Positions 33,897-41,653 of a DNA stretch of 64,000 nucleotides are shown here, one piece after another. Source of the DNA: Pseudomonas putida (GTDB taxonomy: Bacteria > Pseudomonadota > Gammaproteobacteria > Pseudomonadales > Pseudomonadaceae). Below the pieces are notes generated by a model. It worked only from the letters and a program-made list of their open reading frames with translations, was not told the origin of the DNA and made no database searches. The translations under genes and the position numbers were made by a program. The stretch spans positions 6,482,501 through 6,546,500 of the forward strand of contig NZ_CP029693.1 in the NCBI RefSeq assembly GCF_003228315.1. Direction: 5' to 3'. Position 1 is the first letter of the stretch. Every line of letters begins with the position of its first letter.

Positions 33897-34523
33897 ATGG
33901 CACAAAATAAAGTGACAGAAGGCAAAGGTCGCGGCCGGCCCCGCGCCTACGACCCCGAGACAGCTCTGCAGCAAGCGCTCGGCGTGTTCTGGAACACCGG
34001 CTATTCCGGCGCTTCCCTGGACAGCATCGCCCAGGCGGCCGGCATGAACCGGCCCAGCCTCTATGCCGCGTTCGGCGACAAGCACGCGCTGTACATCAAG
34101 GCGCTCGAGCAGTACTGGGATTTCGCCGCCGCCAACATGCAGGCCGCGCTGGCCGCCGACGACCTGACCCTGCGCGAGGCGCTGACCCGCTTCTATGAAG
34201 GGCAGCTGTCGATTTACTACTCCGGCGAAGGCCAGGCCCGAGGCTGCTTCGCCATCGGCACGGCGGCCACCGAGGCGGTCGAGGACGCGGAAATTCGCGA
34301 GGTCCTGTCCGATCGCCTCAGCCGGCTGGACGCCGATATGGAAGCGCGCCTGCGCAAGGCCGTGGAATCAGGCGAATTGAAAGACGATGTCGACGTCGGT
34401 GCACTGGCGGTGCTCGCCTCATCGTTGCTGCACAGCATTTCGATCCGGGCACGGGCTGGCAAACCCCGGGAGGAGTTGAGTGAACTGGCGCGCAATGCGG
34501 TCAACGTGATCTGTGGCGGGTGA
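33897..34523 (+). CDS. TetR/AcrR-family repressor
   Basis: A 208-aa regulator. The N-terminal helix-turn-helix is at about 25-55 (SGASLDSIAQAAGMNRPSLY, then AAFGDKHALYIKALEQYWDF). The ligand domain contains GCFAIGTAATEAVEDAEIREVL. It is divergent from the efflux operon and is the expected local repressor. The ATG at 33897 has AAGGA upstream; an in-frame TTG at 33888 is less likely. Confidence 0.9.
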   Translation: MAQNKVTEGKGRGRPRAYDPETALQQALGVFWNTGYSGASLDSIAQAAGMNRPSLYAAFGDKHALYIKALEQYWDFAAANMQAALAADDLTLREALTRFYEGQLSIYYSGEGQARGCFAIGTAATEAVEDAEIREVLSDRLSRLDADMEARLRKAVESGELKDDVDVGALAVLASSLLHSISIRARAGKPREELSELARNAVNVICGG

Positions 34524-35046
34524 GGAGGTGAATGAAGGACTGGAAGACATCCTCGCCCAGGGACTGGCGGTGGTGTTCTGCGGTATCAACCCCGGCCTGC
34601 TCGCCGCCACGCAAGGGCATCATTTCGCCGGGCGCGGCAATCGCTTCTGGCGCACCTTGCACCTGGCCGGGTTTACGCCCGAGCAAGTGCGACCGGAGAA
34701 CGATCGATCGATCCTTCAATACCAATGCGGCCTGACCGCCGTGGTCGAGCGACCGACGGCGCGGGCCGATCAATTGTCGAAAGAGGAATTCATCGCCGCC
34801 GCAGCGGACTTTGAAAGGAAGATCGCCGGTTATGCGCCGCGCTGTGTGGCGTTTCTCGGCAAGGCGGCGTATTCGGCGCTGTCGGGGCAGCGGGAGGTGG
34901 CGTGGGGGCTTCAACCGAAGACATTCGGCAATGCCGCCGTGTGGGTGTTGCCCAACCCGAGCGGGCGAAACCTGGCATTCAGCCAGGCTCAACTGGTGGA
35001 TGCCTATCGCTCACTCAGGCAGGCGATGATCGGCAACGATCAGTAA
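34513..35046 (+). CDS. mug: G/U mismatch-specific DNA glycosylase
   Basis: A 177-aa uracil-DNA glycosylase family-2 enzyme that removes uracil or ethenocytosine opposite guanine. The active-site motif is VVFCGINPGLLAA (the GINPG with catalytic Asn) and the intercalation motif is LPNPSGRN. Start is uncertain: GTG at 34513 overlaps the end of tetR, while a GTG at 34528 would put the GAGGAG directly beside it. The stop overlaps the end of the convergent cytochrome gene by a few bases. Confidence 0.9.
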   Translation: MAGEEVNEGLEDILAQGLAVVFCGINPGLLAATQGHHFAGRGNRFWRTLHLAGFTPEQVRPENDRSILQYQCGLTAVVERPTARADQLSKEEFIAAAADFERKIAGYAPRCVAFLGKAAYSALSGQREVAWGLQPKTFGNAAVWVLPNPSGRNLAFSQAQLVDAYRSLRQAMIGNDQ

Positions 35047-35561
35047 TTCATCCCGTCTTCGATGGCGATGCCCTGGGCACGCATGGCCTTGATCAGCTCG
35101 CCGCGAGTGCCCGGCAGGTTGAGCATGGTCTTGGCGCGCAGCTCGGTGACTTCCTCGGCGGTGTACGGCTGGTAGTGTTCAGGCATGCTCTTGCCGGCCA
35201 TGCCGTCTTCGCGCATCAGCCAATTGAGCAGGTCCGCCAGTTGCGCGTTATTCAGCGCCGACTGCGACATGCCCGGTACGCGCACGAGGAATTCGCGGCC
35301 ACCGGGGACTTTGAGGAAGTTGCCGACAAAATCCTTCATCCGCGGTGTGTCGTTGGCGGCGGAACCTGTGCCGTCACCCAGATGGCAACCGGCGCATTGC
35401 AGCTGGTAATTCACCCCCACGCTGTAATTGGCCTGGGAGATCGGTGTTTGCGGCGATTCGTTGCCCGGTGCGTGGTGCTGGTTTGGATTGGGGATGGCTC
35501 GGGCATATACCTGCGGGGTGATCATCAGGCAGGCCAGGCCGAGGATTAGCAAATGACGCAT
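35040..35561 (-). CDS. Periplasmic monohaem cytochrome c
   Basis: A 173-aa exported cytochrome: signal peptide MRHLLILGLACLMITPQVYA, then one haem-binding CAGCH at about residues 56-60 and a Met-containing C-terminal half (MREDGMAGKSMP) that could give the axial Met. It follows the amine dehydrogenase small-subunit gene in the same direction, and in other TTQ dehydrogenase clusters a small cytochrome c is encoded here, so it is the likely electron acceptor. A stem-loop terminator and a REP separate the two, so it may have its own promoter or be expressed by read-through. Confidence 0.85.
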   Translation of the reverse strand: MRHLLILGLACLMITPQVYARAIPNPNQHHAPGNESPQTPISQANYSVGVNYQLQCAGCHLGDGTGSAANDTPRMKDFVGNFLKVPGGREFLVRVPGMSQSALNNAQLADLLNWLMREDGMAGKSMPEHYQPYTAEEVTELRAKTMLNLPGTRGELIKAMRAQGIAIEDGMNY

Positions 35562-35591
35562 GACAACCCCTCTTATTGTTGTGACCTAAAA

Positions 35592-35695
35592 CCTGTAGGA
35601 GCGAGCCCTGCTCGCGATGGACGACAGGACACCACGGGGTGCCAGGCTGCCAGCGTTATCGTTAACGTCCATCGCGAGCAGGGCTCGCTCCTACA
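35592..35695. repeat. REP/BIME inverted pair
   Basis: CTGTAGGAGCGAGCCCTGCTCGCGATGG and inverted copy, lying between the cytochrome c gene and the dehydrogenase operon terminator. Confidence 0.9.
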
Positions 35696-35696
35696 C

Positions 35697-35729
35697 AAGA
35701 AAAAGCGCCGGTTACCTAAGCAACCGGCG
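35697..35729 (-). terminator. Rho-independent terminator after the amine dehydrogenase operon
   Basis: On the minus strand GCCGGTT and AACCGGC form a 7-bp GC-rich stem with an 8-base loop, followed by GCTTTTTCTT. It begins about 10 bp past the stop of the small-subunit gene. Confidence 0.75.
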
Positions 35730-35739
35730 GTGAAACGCT

Positions 35740-36261
35740 TTAAACCGCTACGCCGCGAATGATCGATACGGTGCAGTGGTAGATGTGCGACTTGGCAGCC
35801 AGGCACCAGTTCACGTCGTTGTTGTTGAACGGGCGGTAGGCCGGTTCTTCACTGTCGTTACGGGTGCAGGCGCACTGGGCGCAGCTCTGCTTACCGCAGC
35901 AGTCGTTGTACGAAATGATGTAGTCCTTGCCGTCGGCCGGGTTGCGGCAGGTGCCGATCCAGGTCACTTGCGAGGCCTCGGTGCCCGGTGGGCAAGAGGT
36001 CACCGAACCACCGCAGCAGCTGCACAGAAAGCCGTCGATGGAGCAGTAGCGCCAGTAGTCGCAGCTGTTCGGATCACCGGGGTCGCCGGCTTTCGGATCA
36101 GAGGCGGCCAGCGCCTTGCTGGTACGGTCCAGCGGCAGCAGCACGGGCAGGGCGGCACCGGCAACGATCAGCGAGCCCATGCGTGCCAGCAGTTTGCGGC
36201 GCGAAGTGGTGTCGGCAACACGGCGCGAGGAGCGCTCGAACAACAGATCCAGCAGTTTCAT
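35740..36261 (-). CDS. aauA: TTQ amine dehydrogenase small (beta) subunit, aralkylamine type
   Basis: A 173-aa precursor of the catalytic subunit that carries tryptophan tryptophylquinone. A long twin-arginine-like leader (SRRKLLARMGSLIVAGAALP) precedes the mature domain. By alignment from memory with methylamine dehydrogenase, the two cross-linked Trp residues are Trp101 (QVTWIGTC) and Trp152 (NDVNWCL), and the key Asp residues are Asp76 and Asp120. The mature part has 14 Cys, one pair more than Paracoccus MauA and matching what I recall of Alcaligenes aromatic amine dehydrogenase, which favours an aralkylamine (tyramine, phenylethylamine, tryptamine) substrate. Acts in the periplasm with the large subunit. 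Confidence 0.85.
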   Translation of the reverse strand: MKLLDLLFERSSRRVADTTSRRKLLARMGSLIVAGAALPVLLPLDRTSKALAASDPKAGDPGDPNSCDYWRYCSIDGFLCSCCGGSVTSCPPGTEASQVTWIGTCRNPADGKDYIISYNDCCGKQSCAQCACTRNDSEEPAYRPFNNNDVNWCLAAKSHIYHCTVSIIRGVAV

Positions 36262-36279
36262 GAAGGTCTCCCTGCCTTA

Positions 36280-36915
36280 TCAGTGGCTATGGCCGTGGCT
36301 GTGGTCATGATTGTGAGGGTTGTGCTCTTGAGGCTGAGCATTGAGGTACTGCTGCAGAGTGGCGTGCTTCAAGTGCTCGACTTCGAACAGGCTGTCCAGG
36401 TGCTCGCGGGAGTTCACCAGGCCCTTGGCGCGCAGGGTGCCGGTCTTGTCGATCAGGGCGGCGTAAGGCAGCTTGCCGATCTGGTAGGTCATGCCCACTT
36501 CCGGACCGACCACGTAGGTGGCGTCTTCCAGTTTGTGCTCGCGGATCAGCGCTTGCTGGGCATCCATGTCGCCATCGCTGACGAACACCACGTCCAGGTT
36601 GCCGGCTTGTTCCTTGGCGATGGATTTGATCGCTGGCAGCAGCGATTTGCAGATCGGGCAGGTCGGCGAGAGGAAGAACAGCAGTTGCGATTTTTCACCG
36701 GCATAGCCGAAGTTCACCGGGCGACCATGACGGTCGGCAGCGGTCACTTGCGGTGCGGCTTCGTTGACGGCCACGCCCTTGTCCATCATCAGTGCGCCGG
36801 CCGGAGCCAGGCGACCGTGCAGAACACCAATCTGGCGCACCAGGCCCATGACGACGAACGCCACGGCCACCAGCAGTACCCAGAGCAGAACATTGGAAAC
36901 TATCAAGCCTTCCAT
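36280..36915 (-). CDS. mauD: MauD-like thioredoxin-fold maturation protein with His-rich tail
   Basis: A 211-aa protein anchored by one N-terminal transmembrane helix (about 5-27) with a periplasmic thioredoxin-like domain. The redox pair is CPIC in FFLSPTCPICKSLLP. MauD is needed for correct disulfide formation in the many-Cys small subunit, which otherwise is degraded. The last ~15 residues are strongly His-rich (HNPHNHDHSHGHSH), a possible metal-binding tail. Located between mauE and the small-subunit gene, 5 and 18 bp away. Confidence 0.9.
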   Translation of the reverse strand: MEGLIVSNVLLWVLLVAVAFVVMGLVRQIGVLHGRLAPAGALMMDKGVAVNEAAPQVTAADRHGRPVNFGYAGEKSQLLFFLSPTCPICKSLLPAIKSIAKEQAGNLDVVFVSDGDMDAQQALIREHKLEDATYVVGPEVGMTYQIGKLPYAALIDKTGTLRAKGLVNSREHLDSLFEVEHLKHATLQQYLNAQPQEHNPHNHDHSHGHSH

Positions 36916-36920
36916 TTTGA

Positions 36921-37460
36921 TTACCTACCAATCAATTTGAGCAGAAGAGGGGAGTTCGCCGCCAGGCCATCGGCCGCGGCGTAGATGAGCAGCGCGACGG
37001 CGGCGGAAGCCAGGGTCACGAAGGCATCGAACACGGTCATGTCGCGGGCGAGCGGTGCCAGGCTGGCCACCAGCGCCACTGCCACCAGCGTGCTGTTGCG
37101 CAGCAGCAGGACCGGACGCAGCGGTTGCGCCTGGTCAGGGCCTGCACAACCGCAATCGATGTCGCGACGACCGCGCCACAGGTTGATGCCGATGGCGGCG
37201 CCATACAGCGCCAACAGGCCGGCCGCGCTCAACGCTGCCCAGTGCCGGCTGACCGGCACCAGGAGGGCGAAGGCGATAGCCAGTTCCAGCAGCGGAATCA
37301 GCCGGGCGACCGGACGCACCAACCCTTGGGGCAGCAACTGATAGTCGCCAAGCTGTTTGCGAAAGCGCGCCGGCGCCCGCACCTTGTGGGTCGCGGCGCT
37401 GGCCAGCAGCACCGCGATGGCGATGGCGCTGGCAATGATGAAGATCGGATCTGAGTGCAT
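36921..37460 (-). CDS. mauE: MauE-like membrane protein
   Basis: A 179-aa integral membrane protein with four or five helices and the conserved CGC motif (DIDCGCAGPD) in a loop. MauE/DoxX-like proteins are required with MauD for maturation of the TTQ subunit, probably by relaying electrons across the membrane to MauD, as CcdA does for thioredoxin-like proteins. Second gene of the B-E-D-A order. Confidence 0.88.
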   Translation of the reverse strand: MHSDPIFIIASAIAIAVLLASAATHKVRAPARFRKQLGDYQLLPQGLVRPVARLIPLLELAIAFALLVPVSRHWAALSAAGLLALYGAAIGINLWRGRRDIDCGCAGPDQAQPLRPVLLLRNSTLVAVALVASLAPLARDMTVFDAFVTLASAAVALLIYAAADGLAANSPLLLKLIGR

Positions 37461-37473
37461 GGCCGAATCTCGG

Positions 37474-38622
37474 TTAGTAGCTCATGACTTGAGTCGCGGT
37501 TTTTGCGACCTTGGCCATGGCGCCAGTGTGCTGGTTGGTCTTGAGATCGAAGATCTGCAAGCCGCCTTCGACGTCGGCACCCAGCAGCAACGGTTTGTCG
37601 TCACCGGTAGCCTGCATGCTCCAGATCGGAGCCGGGGCTTCCAGGGTGGCGACTTTCTTGCCGGTCTTCAGGTCGTAGGCCCAGATGAAGGTGCTCGGGT
37701 CTTCCCACTTCATGGCTTCGTGAGCGTCGTGCATCAGCACGTACAGGCGGTTCAGCTTCGGCGCAACGGCCATCAACTGCCAGCCACCTGGCGCCCAACC
37801 GGCTTTCTTCTCTTCGTCGGTCACCAGCGACCAGCTCGGCAGGATCTTCGGCGTATCGGCGCTGAAGTCCACGGCGCGTACGGTGCCGGTGGTGGTGGTG
37901 AAGTAGTAGGTGTCGCCGACGTTGACCGCGCGCTCTACCAGTTTCTCGGCGTTCGGGTCGAAGAACGGCGTGCGGTTGCGCGCGGTTTCCTTGCCTTCGT
38001 CGTTGATCGTGACCACTTGCAGGCTGCCGTCACCGCACAGCGAGGCGAACTTGCGCTTGCCGATCGGGTAGTTCAGCACGCAGCCAGGAATCGCGATTTC
38101 CGAGGAAACGGCTTTGCTCTGGGTGTCGACCACGGTCACCGAAGTGGACGGGGTGAAGTTGTAGACGTAGACGAAACGGTCATCGCCGCTGGTCTTCAGG
38201 CCGTAGCGCTGGGTCAGCGACTCGGCGCGCTTGTTCGGGATCAATACTTCCCAGGCCGGCGACAGGGTCGAGGAATCCCAGGCGGTCAGCACATCGGTAC
38301 GGGTGCCACGGGTACCGCGGGAGTACCAGATGTCGGCGGCGTAGATGGTCTTTTTGTCATGGCTCAGGGCCGAAGGCGCGGCAAAGCCGGTCGGCACCAT
38401 GCCCAGCACGCGTTTCTGGTCAGGGTCGACCACGGTGACACGGCCGGCGACGAAGCTGTCGAACTCGACATCCACGACGAACGCGCGGTGCGCTTCGGGC
38501 GGGAATGCCAAGGTGGTCTGACCGATGGTGTCGGCGGGCAGATCCGCACGGGCACTGTTCAAACCGAGTACAAGCAGGCTCAGGCCTAGCGCTGACTGTA
38601 CGGAGATCCTGTTTGTTCGCAT
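37474..38622 (-). CDS. aauB: TTQ amine dehydrogenase large (alpha) subunit
   Basis: A 382-aa precursor: signal peptide (MRTNRISVQSALGLSLLVLGLNSARA), then a seven-bladed propeller. Characteristic pieces are YSRGTRGTRTDVLTAWD, FASLCGDGSLQVV, and the late EEKKAGWAPGGWQLMAV shared with both methylamine and aromatic amine dehydrogenase large chains. It scaffolds the TTQ subunit in an alpha2beta2 periplasmic enzyme that oxidises primary amines to aldehyde plus ammonia. ATG at 38622 begins the signal peptide and has CAGGAAG upstream; the longer upstream frame is not supported. Confidence 0.87.
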   Translation of the reverse strand: MRTNRISVQSALGLSLLVLGLNSARADLPADTIGQTTLAFPPEAHRAFVVDVEFDSFVAGRVTVVDPDQKRVLGMVPTGFAAPSALSHDKKTIYAADIWYSRGTRGTRTDVLTAWDSSTLSPAWEVLIPNKRAESLTQRYGLKTSGDDRFVYVYNFTPSTSVTVVDTQSKAVSSEIAIPGCVLNYPIGKRKFASLCGDGSLQVVTINDEGKETARNRTPFFDPNAEKLVERAVNVGDTYYFTTTTGTVRAVDFSADTPKILPSWSLVTDEEKKAGWAPGGWQLMAVAPKLNRLYVLMHDAHEAMKWEDPSTFIWAYDLKTGKKVATLEAPAPIWSMQATGDDKPLLLGADVEGGLQIFDLKTNQHTGAMAKVAKTATQVMSY

Positions 38623-39055
38623 AAGGGGAACTTCCTGAATTGTTGGTAACGCGGATCGCGGGTGAGTGGGCAGATTTTGACGATTGAATAGTGCCTCGCC
38701 CGGCAATCGGGGGAATTGCGCTGCCTGCCAAGTGTTTGTGTATCTGTGCCAGTGTCATGAGGCTGACTGCGCAAGCTGTTAGGTCGCGGGGGGTGAAGGC
38801 AGGAGTGGGAGGAGGCGGAGATGCAAAAGGAGAGTTGCCGTATATCTGAAAGATACACAGCGTGTAGACATTAGCTACACGATAGCCGTAGAGTCGATCC
38901 CAATATCACCGGGAAATCCATGTTTGCGTCAGGACCCAAGACTCCCCTCGCATATCCAAGGGAGTCATAAAACGAAAACTAAATGCATGTTCGATGTGCT
39001 AACGCGATAGCAGGTCCATGCTAAAAACCTACCGACCCTCAGAAGGGAAAGAATC
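38623..39055. promoter_or_regulatory. Divergent regulatory region between aauB and tacA
   Basis: A 433-bp gap that must hold the promoters of the amine dehydrogenase operon (leftward) and the toxin-antitoxin pair (rightward). A perfect inverted repeat GTGTAG-N7-CTACAC lies at 38862-38880, and GTATATCTGAAAGATAC just before it is partly symmetric. Either could be the operator of the ribbon-helix-helix antitoxin or of an amine regulator. No gene seen. Confidence 0.4.
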
Positions 39056-39349
39056 ATGTCCGCCACAACAGAGCGTCTTGAAAAGGCCAAACCCGTTCCA
39101 ATCAACATGAGAACGGACGAAAGGAAACGCAACCTGATTGATCTGGCAGCTGCCATGTCTGGTCGAGATCGAACGAGTTTCATTCTGGAAGCAGCTTGTC
39201 AGAAAGCAGAAGAAGTCATTCTGGATAAGCGTTTGTTTCTTCTCGACGACGATGCCTTTGACACATTTGAACAGGCCATAGAAGCGAACCCGATCCGAGG
39301 TAACGAATGTCTTCACCAACTTCTCGAACGCCCAAAACGATGGAGTTGA
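39056..39349 (+). CDS. DUF1778 antitoxin (TacA-like)
   Basis: A 97-aa antitoxin: N-terminal ribbon-helix-helix DNA-binding region (VPINMRTDERKRNLIDLAAAM) with the DUF1778 SFILEAACQKAEEVILD helix, and a C-terminal tail that would wrap the toxin. It overlaps the GNAT toxin gene by 10 bp. It should repress its own promoter and neutralise the toxin. Confidence 0.85.
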   Translation: MSATTERLEKAKPVPINMRTDERKRNLIDLAAAMSGRDRTSFILEAACQKAEEVILDKRLFLLDDDAFDTFEQAIEANPIRGNECLHQLLERPKRWS

Positions 39350-39828
39350 GTGCTCCGGAAAAACTCAACGACCAACACATCTTCGATGGGTTCGACTCGG
39401 GCGAGCCCTCTATCAATCAATACCTTCTAAGGCAGGCACGCAAGGCGCAAACCGCCAAACAGGCGGTGGTTTACGTTTGTTGTCGCAAGGGCACGCAGAT
39501 CGTGGCGGCATACTACACCTTGTCGAGCGGGTCTGTGGCGCGTGCCAGCGTTGTTCCGAAAAGCCATCAGCGCAACTCGCCAAATGTCCATCCGGTCACC
39601 CTGTTGGGGCGCATGGGAGTAACGCTAGAGGCTCAGGGGCAGGGCTATGCAATCGACTTGCTACAAGACGCCATTGAACGAGTCATTTCCGCATCGGAGT
39701 CCATCGGGTCCAGCGCACTCATCGTTCATCCGCTGAACGAGCGTCTTTCGAACTTCTACAGCAAGTACGCAGGGTTCATACCGTGTCCGGGAATCACCCC
39801 TATCACATTGATGTTGCCGCTACGGTAA
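39340..39828 (+). CDS. GNAT-family toxin (TacT-like)
   Basis: A 162-aa acetyltransferase that, in characterised relatives, acetylates the amino group of aminoacyl-tRNAs and stops translation. The N-terminus (SAPEKLNDQHIFDGFDSGEPSINQYL) and the acetyl-CoA loop region (LLGRMGVTLEAQGQGYAIDLLQDAI) are typical; the catalytic Tyr is in LSNFYSKYAGF. ATG at 39340 overlaps the antitoxin end and gives the expected length; an in-frame start at 39307 is possible. Confidence 0.85.
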   Translation: MELSAPEKLNDQHIFDGFDSGEPSINQYLLRQARKAQTAKQAVVYVCCRKGTQIVAAYYTLSSGSVARASVVPKSHQRNSPNVHPVTLLGRMGVTLEAQGQGYAIDLLQDAIERVISASESIGSSALIVHPLNERLSNFYSKYAGFIPCPGITPITLMLPLR

Positions 39829-39837
39829 CTACGCATA

Positions 39838-41319
39838 TCAGGCGGGATTGGCGAGGGGAAGGGAGAAGGTGAACACAGCGCCGCTCGGCTCCAGGTTCTG
39901 CGCCCAGATATCCCCGCGATGGCGGCCGATGATGTTTTTGCACAATGCCAGGCCAATGCCGTTGCCGCTGACCTTGGAAGAGAAGAACCCGTCGAACAGC
40001 TTTTCCTGGGCCTGCGCCTGAATCCCGCGTCCACGGTCTTCGATGCGCACCAGCGCCACGCCATCGTCAGCACTGGCCTGGATGCGCAGCACGCGGCGTT
40101 CCATGGGCAGGTCGGCCATTTCTTCGATGGCGTTGAAGGCCAGGTTGAGGATCACCTGACCGATCAGCACCTTCTCGCAACTGACCATTAGCGGCGCGGG
40201 GGCGGTGATGACTTCCACCTTCACCAGGCTCGGATCGGCCCGCAGGCTGATGAAGTAACGGGTCTCGCGCAGCAGCTCGTTGAGGTCGATCAGCTCTTCG
40301 CTCTGCTCCAGCTTGACCACGTAGTCGCGCACGCTCTTGATGATCACCGAGGCATGCTCGATCTGCCGCACCGCGCTCTGCAGGCCCCAGACGACACCCT
40401 CGTCGCTACCGCCCGCGTTACCCAGGCGAATCAGCGTGCCTTCGATGAAATTGCGCGTGGCGGCCAGCGGCTGACTCAACTCGTGGGCAATCGCCACGGC
40501 CATTTCGCCCATGGCGTTGTAGCGCGCCAGGTATTCGAGTTTCTGTTCACTGACCCGCCGCGCCTCTTCGGCCTCTACCTGTTCGGTGACATCGCGGAAC
40601 AGCAGCAGATGCCCCACCAGATCGTCCTCGATTTCGATAAAACGGCAGGTCGCGTCGTGCCAGCGCCACTCGCCGTCACGCCGCTGCACCTTGTAGTGCA
40701 CGCTGAACGGCAAGTGCTCGGGCGTCTCGGCGGACAGTTGCGCAAGCAGGCGCTGGTGTGAAGCCTCGTCGCACCAGCCGAGAAAATTCTTGCCGATCAG
40801 CTTGTTCACATCGCTGTTGAGCAGGTGGGCGCCGGAGTCGCTGATAAAGCGAATTTCACCCTGCGGCCCCAGTACCGCCACGCCTTCTGCCAAATCCTGC
40901 ATGAACGCCTTGAGCCGGCTTTCGAAGCGCTTGAGGTCGCGCTTGACCTTGTCCTCTTTGGAGATGTCGCGGAATTGCACCATCAACACATCGCGACCTT
41001 GCAGGTGCACCAGCGTCGCCACCGCCTCGGACAGAATCTCCACCCCTTGCTTGGAGCGATAGCACCACTCGATGGCGCGCTGGCCCTCGCGCGCGGCGCC
41101 CTCCAGCCAGCGCAAGCCCACTGAACGCCGGTACTTGGGCGCATCGCGGGTCATGTCCGGGGCCTTGAGCGGGGTCAATTCTTCGAGGGTAAAACCCAGC
41201 GCCGACAGGGCTGCGGCGTTGGCCCAGAGAATCTCCTTGCTGTGGGCATCGTGAAGAATGATGCACAGCGGCATGGCTTCGATCAGCGTGAAAAAGTCGT
41301 TCTGTTCAGGCAAGTACAT
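39838..41319 (-). CDS. Soluble sensor histidine kinase with two PAS domains
   Basis: A 493-aa kinase with no membrane segment. PAS domains at about 10-120 and 135-245 (the second with a PAC motif ending LLLFRDVTEQVEAEEA), a dimerisation helix with the phosphorylated His279 in AIAHELSQPLAATRNF, and a HATPase domain with N, G1 and G2 boxes (NLAFNAIEEM; EDRGRGI; SGNGIGLALCK). It resembles FixL/StyS-type kinases. No response regulator is adjacent; the FixJ-like gene at 49880-50509, across the iac genes, is the probable partner. Confidence 0.9.
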   Translation of the reverse strand: MYLPEQNDFFTLIEAMPLCIILHDAHSKEILWANAAALSALGFTLEELTPLKAPDMTRDAPKYRRSVGLRWLEGAAREGQRAIEWCYRSKQGVEILSEAVATLVHLQGRDVLMVQFRDISKEDKVKRDLKRFESRLKAFMQDLAEGVAVLGPQGEIRFISDSGAHLLNSDVNKLIGKNFLGWCDEASHQRLLAQLSAETPEHLPFSVHYKVQRRDGEWRWHDATCRFIEIEDDLVGHLLLFRDVTEQVEAEEARRVSEQKLEYLARYNAMGEMAVAIAHELSQPLAATRNFIEGTLIRLGNAGGSDEGVVWGLQSAVRQIEHASVIIKSVRDYVVKLEQSEELIDLNELLRETRYFISLRADPSLVKVEVITAPAPLMVSCEKVLIGQVILNLAFNAIEEMADLPMERRVLRIQASADDGVALVRIEDRGRGIQAQAQEKLFDGFFSSKVSGNGIGLALCKNIIGRHRGDIWAQNLEPSGAVFTFSLPLANPA

Positions 41320-41526
41320 CGCGCAGCCCTTGGCGGCAGGGGGTGGGGACCGGTGGTACCGGCAGTATGGCTTTTTATACCGACTCGCGCGCGGTGACGC
41401 GCTCAGAGGTAACGGGTGGCGGTCTAGGGGATTTCTTTAGGCGGGGGGCTGCACGCACCAATAGTTGTGCTCCGGTGCGGTTTTTACACTGGCTCCCAAT
41501 GCAAGGGTAGACACACCGCTGATCCC

Positions 41527-41596
41527 TTGTGGGAGCAAAGCTTGCTCGCGATGGCGTCCTTGATATCGCCATCGCGGGCAAGCCTTGCTCCCACAG
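41527..41596. repeat. REP inverted pair (AAGCTTGCTCGCGATGG variant)
   Basis: TTGTGGGAGCAAAGCTTGCTCGCGATGG with inverted arm GCGGGCAAGCCTTGCTCCC; the only structure seen in the 334-bp gap between the histidine kinase and iacA. Confidence 0.85.
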
Positions 41597-41653
41597 ACAG
41601 AAGCAGCAACGCGGTGTCACCCCACCTAACAATAAGCAAAACGGAGAAAGCCC

